NCBI GenBank assembly: GCA_026873275.1
Contig: JANTUC010000004.1
Location: 310,001-374,000 of the forward strand
Origin: Pseudopithomyces maydicus
Lineage: Eukaryota; Ascomycota; Dothideomycetes; Pleosporales; Didymosphaeriaceae
Length of the DNA: 64,000 bases
Reading direction: 5' to 3'
Position 1 is the first letter of the stretch. Every line of letters starts with the position of its first letter. Made by a program: the position numbers and the translations under genes. Positions 1 through 11,261 of this stretch are shown one piece after another. A model generated the notes under the pieces. The model was not told the origin of the DNA. It did no database searches and saw only the letters and a program-made list of their open reading frames with translations.

Positions 1-1216
1 TGTGTGACTCGAGGGGGTTGGAGGCAGAGAAGTAGTTTGGGTGCTCACTCGTAAAACTGTCCCGGTTGCCTGACTTCATATCCATACCCCGCTGCTGATG
101 CGTGAGCTCCAGCTCCCCCTGCTCAGCTGAGTAGGCTCCAAAATAACCCGGCCCAGGCGATGGCGCCCGCACATGGCTGGTGCTCCTTGACCGGTCGCGT
201 CCTCCGGGCGATTTCGAACGCGATCGGCCTTTGCGGTCGCGGTCGTCGGGACGAAGCGACATTGTCTGAACGGCAGGGAAACGGGAGACGGGGCGGGAAA
301 CACGCTGGGGAAGAGGCGTGCAGTGTACAACTCGACGCGCAAAATTCGAAGCGCGAGAACAAGGTCAATTGAAAGCTGCAGACGCGCCTGCAACTGGCAC
401 AAAAATCAGCGCGTGAACCCCAACGATACGACTGAGGCTGAAAATGCGAAGGCGGGGGCTTCTCCGCGTGCGTGGCGTCGCGCTTCGTACCGCATCCCAT
501 TGGCTGTCCGTCGTGGACCCGCACTGTGGTGGTGGGGGCCGCATCGAATTGGGACAATGCGCTCGCACTTGAGTGCCATGGGGTAGAGTATGGATGAGGC
601 GAAAAGGGTGACCCCGGATTCTTGACTTGCCTTTGTTCATGTCATAAAGCCTAGATCCAACCAGTACCCCAGCTAGTCCACACAAATGACCGCCCGCCAA
701 CGCCGTAGCGAGACGATACGGCTCATTGCATCGCATCGCAATGCCCAGTTGCCGACCCTTTCCGTTTTTCTTCGCGCGAGCTGCCGTTTGCCACATGTTG
801 AGATCGTCGTGCCGAAGAATTCGCGTGCTTTGCAGGGCCGGCGCTGAGTAGTCTACCATATCAAGGCCAACGGCGACATCATTTCGAGGACCCTGGCCCT
901 TCTCGGCGGCACTAGGAACACGCCTAGAGAACGTTAAAGCGGAAATCTGCCAGCCAAATGTGCCGTAAGTAGATGCAGGCATCTCTTTGCCGGGCAAACA
1001 TGCCCGATAGATCCAGGAACATGATGCCTTTGGTCAGGAAAATCCCCGATCTTATGTCGGCAGCTAGCACACCGCCGCCCACGCACGCGCACGCCCTAGG
1101 TTGCTGACGCCGCTCACGGCTGAAAAGTTTCGAATAGGCACCCTGTCTCTGCATGTATATAAGATGAATGCCGTGCCACAACCCCACGGAGGTACTCTAG
1201 ACGTTTTGATTGTATC
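1..1216. other. Gene-free left edge and promoter of the first gene
   Basis: No reading frame here has a family signature. A 210-codon minus-strand frame at 365-997 lacks an ATG at its head and shows no domain. The last part holds the TATA-like promoter of the gene at 1217. Confidence 0.5.
1156..1162 (+). promoter_or_regulatory. TATA-box candidate
   Basis: TATATAA lies 55 nt upstream of the ATG at 1217, a reasonable TATA position for a fungal gene with a short leader. This rests only on motif and spacing. Confidence 0.4.
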
Positions 1217-2152
1217 ATGTCAAACATGTCATCAGTAACCATCACGCCGCCAGAGCACCTCCAGCTCCAGTCGCCGTTGCTGTCTCTTCCCAGCGAAATC
1301 AAGAATGAGATCTACAGATATTGCTTCCAAACAGAAGAATCTATTGTGGACGCCGTCATAGGACACCCTCGACCAAACGATGGAGCCCCTCTCAACCTCG
1401 GTGTGAGCATGCTCCAGACCTGCCGTCGCGCCTACTACGAAGCCGATCGCCGGCCTCTCCTCTCCCATAACTGCTTCCGATTCTCGACCGTCGAAAACGC
1501 CCGCGACTTCTTCCGCTCTCTGGACCAATGCGAATTCTACCGAAACAGTGTCAGGGATATTGAGCTCGATGCTCGAAAGATAAATTCCGATCGGCAGAAT
1601 ATTGCAACGGGTGGGGACTGGGGCAAGCTTCTGGAGTCCCTTCGCAAGGAGAGCCCTGGGCTGAAGTGTCTGCGGCTGAACTTTGGGTCGTGGCCACTAA
1701 TTCCGATGTTCCGAGCTGAGCTTTGGAATCTCTTAAGAAACATGCTAGTACGAGCTGAAGGCTTAGAAAGAGTGATGGTAATAGGAGCTAGCAAAGGAAA
1801 GGGCATGGTTGCGCATGCGCCGTGGTCGCCAGTCCATTTTGTTGGTGGTGATGACGTGGGATCAGACGACTTAGTGGAGCGGATGTGGAAGGTTGTGCGC
1901 GACGGAGAGGACAATCTCACGGACAAGGTCGTCAGGTGGGAGCGTCGAGAAGGCAAGCTGTACTTGGAGGTCGTCACTAAGTCGTATCTCGTCAACCAAG
2001 TCGACCATCACTGGACTGGACCCTGCACTCGAAAGAGCCACACCGACGCATGGCCTGTGAACGGATCATGCACATGGAATGGCTACCAGAATCGTAATTC
2101 GGAAGTTACCGAGCCTACAACGAAGGGTCCTAATCCCAGCGCCTCCGGATGA
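1217..2152 (+). CDS. 2EXR/F-box-like hypothetical protein
   Basis: Single-exon gene of 311 residues. Near residues 22-37 it has the motif LLSLPSEIKNEIYRYCF, and about 40 residues later LQTCRRAYYEA followed by a LLSHNCFRF strand. This is the layout of the large ascomycete 2EXR/DUF7730 group, which is distantly F-box-like and mostly of unknown role; some members may serve as adaptors in ubiquitin ligases (family inference). There is no signal peptide or membrane segment. The C-terminal 60 residues are Thr/Ser/Asn-rich and poorly ordered. The ATG at 1217 is preceded by a TATA-like box. The 3' end overlaps the convergent GPI2 coding end by 23 bp. The family call is fairly sure, the function is not. 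Confidence 0.75.
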   Translation: MSNMSSVTITPPEHLQLQSPLLSLPSEIKNEIYRYCFQTEESIVDAVIGHPRPNDGAPLNLGVSMLQTCRRAYYEADRRPLLSHNCFRFSTVENARDFFRSLDQCEFYRNSVRDIELDARKINSDRQNIATGGDWGKLLESLRKESPGLKCLRLNFGSWPLIPMFRAELWNLLRNMLVRAEGLERVMVIGASKGKGMVAHAPWSPVHFVGGDDVGSDDLVERMWKVVRDGEDNLTDKVVRWERREGKLYLEVVTKSYLVNQVDHHWTGPCTRKSHTDAWPVNGSCTWNGYQNRNSEVTEPTTKGPNPSASG

Positions 2153-3449
2153 TGGGCCGAGCTGGATCCCAAGGACCATAAATCTCGTTCTTGTATTTTT
2201 GCAGACCGATGAGCCACCAACTGCAGATGCCCATGGCAAGGAATGTCATAGCATTCCCCAGTATTATGCCGACGATCCACTCGACTTGTCCCCCACCAGT
2301 CAGCGTTGCAAACACAGCACCGCTGGCCACGGTCACCAATAGAACAGTCAAGGCGATGTGGCCGCGCCGCGATTTGGCACGAAGTTGGCGACGAAAGATG
2401 GGAAACAAGCCGAATACCTCAATTGAAAACAGCGTCAAGGAGAAGACGTGTGTTGTGGAGGGTAGTCGTGAAGCTAGCACGGTGGATGCCATGAGCGCAG
2501 AGTTGGTCGAGATGGACGCTGGAAGGCTGCACGTAATCAGTCATAATAATGTAGATGATGAATAATTAACTCACTGCCCACCACTTCTACTGCTATAGTC
2601 GAAAAAAGCAACGTTCATGAAAAGCAGCCATGTACTCAGCGCCCAGATCGAGTCACTTGTCGTTGACCTGGTGAGCGATTTGAGAATTGGACTCAGACCC
2701 AGCAATGCAATGAATATGAGCAATGCAGATCTCGCAGTGGCGAGCCGTTGCTGGTTGCGAGGGGACAATGACGAGGTTGGATCCACGTTCGGAGGGTATG
2801 GCGATTGACCAGGGGTCGGTGGTGGCTCCTGGTCTGCCGCATCCTCGGCCTCCGTTGACGCAGTGCTGTCCTCTGTACCATTCTCTGTCGCTGAAAACGC
2901 GTTGGTCGTGTTTTTCCCCTTATTCACGTCCTCCTGTGCCATCCAGTAATCCCACAGTGCCCAAGCCAAGAACGTGCAGATACTGGCCCAGTTCACAACT
3001 GAGACAGGCGAAACACGCTCTAGGTAGATGGCCACGAATGTGCAACAGAATATAGCAACCGACGCAACATGTTGCACAATGACGGTGGAATCGGTCATAA
3101 GCGACCAGAACTCGTACGGCTGAAGGCGGGGGTTGCGCTGGAGATGGTCGAGGAACGTCCTCTCGTCCGTGTAATTGTCGGGAACTAAACGTCGGCGGGT
3201 TAGCAACCAGCTGATACAGGTCCAGCTTTTGGTGAGTTTACATGGCTGCTTGAACCACAGCAACTTCTTGAACTGCGGCTTCCGTCGACGCTCTGAGCTG
3301 CGGGCTCTCTCACTGCGTTGCCGTGCGCTCAGGGCGGCATTAGCCGCTGACTTGTAAAAGACATCGCTCGGGGCAAGATAATTTGGATTGAGCGCAGAGG
3401 ACGAACCAGCCGCGTGGGCCTCGATGCGTGCGGAGGGTGCGGAGTGCAT
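2130..3449 (-). CDS. GPI2: GPI2 / PIG-C, subunit of GPI-GlcNAc transferase
   Basis: Subunit of the ER complex that transfers GlcNAc from UDP-GlcNAc to phosphatidylinositol, the first step of GPI-anchor synthesis. Exons 3242-3449, 2575-3184 and 2130-2526; introns 3185-3241 (57 nt, branch GCTAAC) and 2527-2574 (48 nt). The exon sum of 1215 nt gives 404 residues. The family hallmark is clear: after splicing, LLWFKQPFPDNYTDE is followed by LQRNPRLQPYEFWSLMTDS and a run of hydrophobic segments, with the C-terminal block ASRLPSTTHVFSLTLFSIE and the PIFRR motif. The first intron is a multiple of three, so reading through it inserts 19 residues into the KQP-PDNY motif. The reading frame extends further upstream without an ATG, so I start at the first ATG (3449). 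An acidic, Pro-rich loop near the middle is species-specific. Confidence 0.9.
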
Positions 3450-4178
3450 TGCGCCGGTGAAATGTTGCGGGTCGCGTTGACGCAACGTGCATCCGGCGTT
3501 AATATGACGCTAAGGATTTAAATCCGACCTACACTGAACGGACGGTAAGGCTTCCTAGAACATACTTTGTCTCATTATTACTATGACGTACGGGAATCTG
3601 CACCCGCTTCGTATGATGACTATGTGAGGAAGGGGCATAGAGCTTGTGGTTCTCATCGTTTCTCGTTTCGTTCCAGCGGCAGGGAGATGGATAGGTGACT
3701 GCTATGAAATGGCATGTGGATGTCTCAGGTATTTTCTTAGTGAAAGAAGCCTGAGGGAATATGCACACAGAATCAAGGGTCAGATGGAAAGGGGGTGAAA
3801 TGCAACAGCGTTTCGTATCAACAGATACGAAGACCCTCTAACGCATTGGGACGGAAAGGAAAATACCGCAGGAGCGTCCCTCTTCAAATGCAGCAGATCG
3901 AGAGCGTACACCACATGCCCATATAATTAATTTCAGGCGGATGCCATATAGCGCTCGTATCAGCAAACTTAGCAGGTCGTGAAATTTTGAAACACAGATT
4001 TTGAATTGCTTTTGAAGGCCGTGAGAGAGATACATGCAAAAATATTGCATTGGATACACGTTTTAACCACCCAACCCATCCCCAAGTCCAATCCTTACAA
4101 AACAACAAGCCGATCCATCAAATCATACCCTTGATATCAATTATACATGACATGAAAAGAGAAGCCCTGGAAAGGGTT
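3450..4178. other. Intergenic, GPI2 promoter and chitinase 3' flank
   Basis: About 730 bp without a credible gene. It separates the GPI2 start from the stop of the chitinase, both on the minus strand. Short frames here have no domain. No repeat was seen. Confidence 0.5.
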
Positions 4179-7100
4179 CTACAAAAGAAGTGCACCCACG
4201 ACGACCACAAACACCCCACTCACCCCAACGCTGAACCTGCTCGCAGCACCTTCATACTGCGCAGGTGGAGGCGGAGAAGCTCCATAAGATGGAACAGCAC
4301 CACCGGTGTACGCAGGAGCACCAGTGCTGCTGGCCTTGCCGCTCGGTACCGTGCCGCTTGCGTGGCCGTTGTCGTAGCCGCCATGGTTTCCGGCGTAAGA
4401 AGGCGGTGGTGCAGCCGGGGATGCAGAGGTGGGCACCGGGACAAGAGTAACGTAACTCTTGCTTGGAGCATTAGGAACTTCTTCGTCGTTGGGAACCTCT
4501 TCGCCCTCGGACGGCGCCTGCGGTGGGTATGCTGCGCCCGATGGTTGAGCGACTTCATACGAGACTTCCGTGGGGGTAGCGTAGGGCTTCGTCAGAGTGA
4601 CGGTTGTAGTCCTGGGGCCGCAGTTGCCGCAGACGGCGATTGTGGTGTACCAGCCTTCTGGGACCTCGTTGGAGGTTGGCTTGGGGGCCTCACAGTCATG
4701 GCAGGCGGTATACGTCTTGGTTACGGTGGCAGTGGCAGTTGTGAAGCCGGTGGAGCAGAGATCGATGTAAGTGGTTGTGTAGCAGGTTGTGGTTACGATA
4801 GGCTTTGAGGTCGCGTAAGTGGGCTCGCTGGTAATGGAAGGCTTGCCGACAGGGTAGTCATCTTCGGCCTTGCTCGCAATGGGCTCGGACTCGACAGGGA
4901 AGCCAGGTCCGGTGAAAGTAGGATATTCAGACCCAGTGTAGCTAGGATAACCAAGGGTTGGTGCTGAAGAAGTGACAACTGGGGAAGTACTTGAGTCGGA
5001 AGGAGTCACGCTGCTCACGCCAGTACTAGTCGGAACAAGAGCTGTCGAATTACCGGTGGGGAAAGGTGAAGAAGACGAGGAAATGATAGGAGATTGAGAA
5101 GCAGAGCTGGCAGATGAGGACGACACTCCAGTGCTGGACGGCGATGGCGATACTTCGGTGCTCAATAGCGACGACGATGCCTTGGTACTGGAGGAAGAAG
5201 ATGTCACGATAGCGCTGGACGACGACGATACTTTAGTACTGAAAGCCGAAGTTGATACCTTGGTGCTAGAAGCCGAGGAAGACACTTTGGTGCTAGAGGC
5301 CGAGGATGTCACCTTGGTGCTGGAAGCTGAAGTCGAAGCCTTCGTGCTAGGGACTAGAGTCGATACCTTGGTGCTAGGGACTGGAGTTGAAGCCTTGGTG
5401 CTGGGAGCTGAAGTGGACGCCTTTGTACTGGGAGCTGGAGTAGACACCTTGGTGCTAGAGACTTTGGTGCTAGGGGCTGGAGTCGATGCCTTGGTGCTGG
5501 ATGCTGATGACGATACCTTAGTACTTGATGCTGATGAGGAAGTTTTCTTGGTACTGGAAGCCGAGGACGATGCTTTGGTGCTGGACGCGGAAGACGACAC
5601 TTTGGTGCTAGAAACCGACGATGCCTTAGTGCTGGAAGCCTTAGTGCTGGAAGCCGAAGATGACACTTTAGTACTAGAAGCCGAGGACGACGCTTTGGTG
5701 CTGGACAATGAAGACGACACCTTGGTGCTGGATGCCTTAGTGCTTGATGCCTTAGTGCTTGATGCCGAAGATGAAACTTTAGTGCTCGATGCTGAAGATG
5801 ACACCTTGGTGCTCGATGCCGAAGATGATGTGATCTTGGTGCTGGATACTGAAGACGACACCTTGGTGCTTGATGCCTTTGTGCTTGATGCCGAAGAAGA
5901 CACTTTGGTGCTGGATGCTGATGATGACACTTTGGTGCTAGAGACTGACGTTGACACCTTGCTGGAAGCCGATGATGACACCTTAGTGCTAGATGCTGAG
6001 GACGATACCTTAGTGCTAGATGCAGAAGATGATACCTTGGTGCTAGACGCCGAAGATGATACCTTGGTGCTAGATGCCGATGAGGATGTAATCTTGGTGC
6101 TCGAAGCCGACGACACCTTGGTGCTGGATACCGAAGATGATGCTTTCGTGCTGGCCGACGACGAGGTTACTTTTGCGCTGGAAGATGATGAAACTTTCGT
6201 GCTCGAAGCTGAAGACGATGCCTTAGTGCTGGACGACGAAGACACCTTAGTGCTTGAAGAAGAAGCCTTGGTGCTTGAAGACGAAGCCTTGGTGCTTGAA
6301 GACGAAGCCTTGGTGCTCGAAGACGAGGCCTTGGTGCTCGAAGAGGAAGCCTTGGTGCTGGAAGAAGACGACACCTTGGTGCTGGACGAAACCTTGGTGC
6401 TGGACGAAATCTTGGTGCTGGACGAAATCTTGGTGCTGGACGAAACCTTGGTACTGGACGACACCTTGCTGCTGGACGACACCTTGCTGCTGGAAGACAC
6501 CTTGCTGCTGGAAGACACCTTGGTGCTGGACGTAATCTTGCTGCTGGACGAAACCTTGCTGCTAGACGTAACCTTGGTGCTAGTCGACACCTTTGTGCTA
6601 GAAGACAGCGTAGCCTTGCTCGTAATGGTAGGCCGCGCCGAGCTGCTGCTGCTGCTAACACCACAGTTTCCGAACAGGGCGTTGCAAGTACCAATCTCGC
6701 AGTGGGCCTTTGTGTCTCCGCAGTAGTTGTACTGACTGCAGCAAGGACCAAAAGCAGAGCCTGCACACGTGTTGCCGTTGGCGGTTCCACATGTGCCATC
6801 AGGGCTGATACCTGTCGGTTTGGGGAAGAACGCGGTGCTCGTGGCGGCAGTCGTCGTAGGAGCCGGGCAAGTCTTTGCTTGGTACTTGTTCTGAAGGATG
6901 GCCTTCATGTTGGTCGAGTAGCTTGTACCGAAGCAGGTGTTCTTCACGTTGAAAGTAGCTTCCCACAGCATGACACCACCAAACATCTTGGGGTACTTCT
7001 TTTGATAGTATGGGATCAACTTGTTTGCTTCGATGGGCTCGAGGTAGGATGCTGTGTCGTACGGCGCAGCACCCTTGTCGGCGGGAAGACCAATGTACAA

Positions 7101-8060
7101 CTTCACGTTGGGGTTGACAACGGAGTTCTTTTGCAGCCAGGCGGCCCAATTGTCGAAGGTGAAGGACGTAGTGGAAGAAGAGACACCTTCGTATCCCCTG
7201 CGCGCATTGCATAGTGGAGTGTTGTAGAACTGCACAAAGATAAAATCGAAGTGGGCCTTGCTGATAGCATCGCCGAGTCGGGGATCGGGAACAATGCATT
7301 GCGGTGCGCTAGAGATGTAGAAGTTCCCTGGCTTCGACGGAAAGAGCACGTTCTTCCACCTCTTAACCAAGTAGTGATAGTTGGCGAACATGTAATCCTT
7401 GAATGGAGCCGGCTCTATGAGAGCCTCAAGGTCAAGATCGAAACCATCCACGTATTGGTTTCCGAAAGGACGAGGTTTCCCCTGAGCCACCCACTTGTCA
7501 TCCTGAGGTCCGAACGCTCCCCAAAGGAAATCAGCGAGGTATTCGGCGATGTCCTGAGTTTTCAAGTAGTATTCAATGGGTTTACCACCACCGATTGATA
7601 GCAGGACCTTCTTTCCGTTGTCGTGACACTTCTGAATTCCCTCTGGAATCGAAGGGCAGTTATTGCGAAGGCCAGATTCGTTCCCGAACTCGTCAGTGTA
7701 GAAAGTGTCACCGCAGGCGTTGGCTAGAAGGCGGTCAGTCTTGGAAAAGCTTGAAAGAATACCCAACCATCTCGCAACCGCGTTGCATATCGATCAGTAG
7801 TCAATAGCGGAATAGAGACGGCACTTAGGATTTGCATGATACATACCAAAGTTAGTAGCTGGGTATTCACCCCTACGCGTGGGGAACTTGTTCACAAAAC
7901 CAATGCTGACGATGTCGACACTGGGGTCACTGCAAAGCTCCTTAAGAGTGATCTGATTGCTTCCCTGACCCCAGTACATCACCACATTAGAGCTGGATGA
8001 GGCATCGAAGGCCGAGACGGTGGAGGCCAAAAGGCCAAGAGCGAGAGTGCGAGCGAACAT
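4179..8060 (-). CDS. GPI-anchored GH18 chitinase with CBM18 and Ser/Thr repeat stalk
   Basis: Secreted class III-type chitinase (GH18) that hydrolyses beta-1,4-GlcNAc links in chitin, probably tethered to the wall or plasma membrane. Exons 7847-8060 and 4179-7723 with one 123-nt intron (branch CTGAC); 1252 residues. Signal peptide 1-17. The GH18 domain spans about 25-335 with SIGGG and the catalytic motif DGFDLDLE, whose Glu is near 171. A hevein-like CBM18 with eight spaced cysteines follows at about 383-425. Then comes a very long Ser/Thr/Lys repeat stalk (units such as SSTKVSSSA), a Cys/Thr-rich region (TTTCYTTTYIDLC, CGNCGPRTTTVTLT) and a hydrophobic C-terminus suited to GPI addition. The stalk is expected to be heavily O-mannosylated. 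The order resembles yeast Cts1 and Aspergillus ChiA. Roles in wall remodelling are known for the family; nothing here shows regulation. Confidence 0.9.
5130..6650 (-). repeat. Coding minisatellite (Ser/Thr/Lys repeats) in the chitinase
   Basis: Roughly 1.5 kb of imperfect tandem repeats inside chitinase exon 2. The commonest unit is about 30 nt, encoding SSTKVSSSA-type decapeptides. Towards the CBM18 side it changes to shorter 18-21 nt units encoding STKVSS. Units differ mainly at third codon positions, and Thr/Val/Ala exchanges recur. The opposite strand is also open throughout, because the unit length is a multiple of three and has no stop in that frame. Confidence 0.9.
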
Positions 8061-11000
8061 GATTGAATAAGATTAGATATTAACGACGATGAATGATACC
8101 GTAGTAGCGATTGGACGGTCTATAAAAGACCTGTAGTGAGTGTGATGGACGATGCCAAAATGAAGGAACGCAAACCGGATGGCCGCTGGGAGGGAGTGTG
8201 GGAGGAGGACTAGGTGTAACGACCCAGTTCAACCTTGAGACGAAGCACTGAACAAGCAACAGAGAGGGCGGCGAGCATGCAGACAAAAGAACATGGGAGA
8301 TTGCATGAATCCGCTAACCAATCTACCGTCACACTCGGTACCTGCAGGAGCGCGGCGGGGCCAACCTGGACTGCCTGCATTCGACAGGACAGCGTCGCCG
8401 GCTTCCTTCGTATTTGGACTGCCATGTTAGGAATCCCAGAGAGTAGCGAATGGCATCACGGAGTTTTGTGGGTCGAGAAGTCTCAAAGGGGATTGAACGG
8501 TTAATTAGACGCTGCTGAAGGTGTGGTTCGGATCCAGTGTGGCTTACTGTGACCCGCTTAAGTGGTTCGCGAACTGTATCCTGTAGGCAGACACTCTCGC
8601 TTGGGTCATCTGCGCGGATGTGCCGTGTAGGATGAGATGTGAGAAATATGTCTGGGGTCTCTATTGTAGCGCTGAACCGATGCGGTGGTCACAGTATCTT
8701 GACATGCACATCTCCCGCCTCACCGATATGCGAAATTGACGATCTCTGTGAAAACCGCTCTCTCGAAAAAAAAAAGCAAGGAAAAGGAAAAGGAAAAAGC
8801 GCCGTATCGATGTGATGGCTGCTACCTTCCCGTGAGATTGCAATTAGCGTGGGAAAATCCTGACATATGAGAGGCGGCTTTAACGATGGGTATGCATGTG
8901 TGTGGCGGCTGACTGCCTCTGCCGCATTAGACCTGCGTGATCGAGACGTTGTTAAACGAGAAGGTGCTGAATTGGGTCCAAAATGCTACCCAAAATAGCA
9001 GTACAGTTAGCTTGGCAGGGGCAGTCGTGCGTCTGTTGCAATGAGGATTGCACCAATGTAGATATTGACCCGGTCTGCTGCTGCCTAGTCCTTGTCAATG
9101 AAGAGAGAATAAAAACGACGGAACAGCACCGGACTGGAATGGCGAGGGGCATTTGAAAGTGCCATCTCTTCATCCAGCTAGGATATGGCATTTGAGCGAC
9201 ATGCGACAAATTATGAACACGGGCGCTTGCAACATAGAGGGGGCGACGGCGGCGGCGGCGGGCGACTGGAGGAGCGCGATATGAAATTCAGTCAGACGCT
9301 AGGTAGAAGCGAGAAGTGTTCGCGACAAACTCCGCGGGCCGAAGGAAGCATTACCTTTGGTCTTTCTCTCAAGTGTAAGTGTCTGAAGTTCGACCCGTGG
9401 TGTTCGTTGTCGTTGACAGAAGCCGGATGTCGTGCATATTTAGTGAGCAGCGATGTACAAAAAAGTGTAAAGATCAGCGCTCCACATTCACGTGGTGTTT
9501 GGGTAGCCATCAAGTCATGGCGCTTATGTGGCTTGTGCGGCTCAACCGCTAACATCCAGGGTCCTTGAAGGTGATCCTTGAGGACAAGCTCCACTGTCGA
9601 TATATTAGGAAAGTCAGACGTAGATAGTAGGTCCCGAGCGTAGATCGCGATAGTGCATAGTTGGTAGGTGTGATTTAACCATGGCAGGGGGTGCCAGATT
9701 TCAGATGTCGAGTGCTGATTTTCGTAGAAGTCACAGCGGTACCACCTTTTCACCCGTTTTAAGAATTTTTGCCGGATTCACTGCGATTCACCGTCCTGTG
9801 AGCTGAAGTCGCAAGACTCTAATCAGTGAACCTCAAAAACCCGAATAACGACGCTAGTGACGCTTGACTGAAAATGTCACCCAAAAACATTTTCCTGTCG
9901 CCTCGGACCTTATTTCGCCGATAACGCATTTCGGCCATCACTCTTTTGCATGAGGGCAACAGGCGCAAAGCGGGCCCTGTGCAACATTCACGGATTCCGG
10001 GCTACCAACAGCACCTCCAATATAGTGGCAGTGGCGACGAGGTAACCAGCCACAGCCCGTAGGGAGTGAAGACATTCCTGGCCCCTGATACAAGAAGGTC
10101 TCTTAGAATGCTTCTTCGGATTTCGAGCCCGAGGTTCATATTCAACGTCTCAGGGTCACTGTGTTTGGTATCGGCATCTTCGACCCTTTGACCGCCTTGT
10201 GCAGTAGTGCGGTACCGGTAGATGGTGTGCTGCTCTTGCGGGGCAGGGTTCGCGGACAGCGGGCTAGACGAGTCATGCTGGATACTCATACTACCTAGGT
10301 ACTCATGCTGAGCGAGGGACTCTGCGTACAACGGAAGAGAGATGAAGAGAGTTGGGACGGGAAAAAACCGCGTGCATAAGGTCGTGCGATGGTTATTTTC
10401 GAGAGGTCTACTCCAAAATTTGCGGCCAAAGAGCATGTATGAGGCGTTATTGTAGGATATGGTGGGGACCGAGCTGGTTTCCGGTGAGTAGCAACTGGCT
10501 TCCCCTCTCCATTCTCCATTCTCGTTCCTCCAAGTTGATTCGAGACGGAATCCAGGTGAGCGATTCTGGTCGTGGGTAGGTACACAAGCAGGTTTGCTAT
10601 GCCATGTGAGCAGCCGGGCGGGGTTGCAGTAACCTGCTGATGGTTGTGCTGATAGATGCCACTGTCAACTCAAGCGGCTGCCAATCCCTCGTCAACCTGC
10701 GCCACGGATGCCTTCGCTGGCAGATTCAAGCTGGACGGTTTCGAGTGTGTCGATCTGTATATATTTCGACAAGTCTAGCGCAACAACGGGCTTAATGAGG
10801 GTCCAGGGCAGAGGGCGCAACAGCGGCTACCGCGAGGCGTGGGCAGTCACATGGCTCTCCGGCGCCCAAGGCGCCGTGCAAGCGAAGGTAGCGCGAGCTT
10901 TTGACGTCAGAATTTCCCCAAGTGACCATGGGTCCTACTGCGGCTGAGCCAATCGCGTCTTCTTGGCTGTGCGCGGCATACCCACCACACCTTCACGTTA

Positions 11001-11261
11001 CCCCGTCACATTGATCACACTCACCGCTGCCCACCATGGTGCTGCCTGATAAGACGTCCGTCTGTCTTGCCGTTGCGACGCCGGTCTTGTACAGAAGCGC
11101 GGCATCCGGGGTCGGGTCAGCCAGCCGTTGCACGCATACTCCCGCCACTCACTTGGTTGATGAGGAATCCGCATAAACCTTATCCTCGCGTTTCCCAGCC
11201 CAGATAGATTGCCAGACCTCCCATACAGACACCCACTCAGCATCCTGCGGGGGCGAGATAC
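8061..11261. other. Gene-free stretch between chitinase and MFS transporter
   Basis: About 3.2 kb with the chitinase promoter on the left and the MFS promoter on the right. Several frames of 90-150 codons occur on both strands (for example 9185-9568 and 9292-9753, which overlap antisense). None has a domain, signal peptide or supporting splice pattern. No repeat or transposon remnant recognised. Confidence 0.5.

Noticed and set aside
365..997. 210-codon minus-strand frame
   Set aside because: No ATG at its head, no domain or splice logic; overlaps other frames on both strands.
5131..6726. 531-codon plus-strand frame with acidic repeats
   Set aside because: Pure shadow of the chitinase minisatellite; no ATG context, no domain, begins and ends with the repeat.
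9185..9753. Overlapping plus and minus frames of 127 and 153 codons
   Set aside because: Antisense to each other, no motif, gene-poor context.
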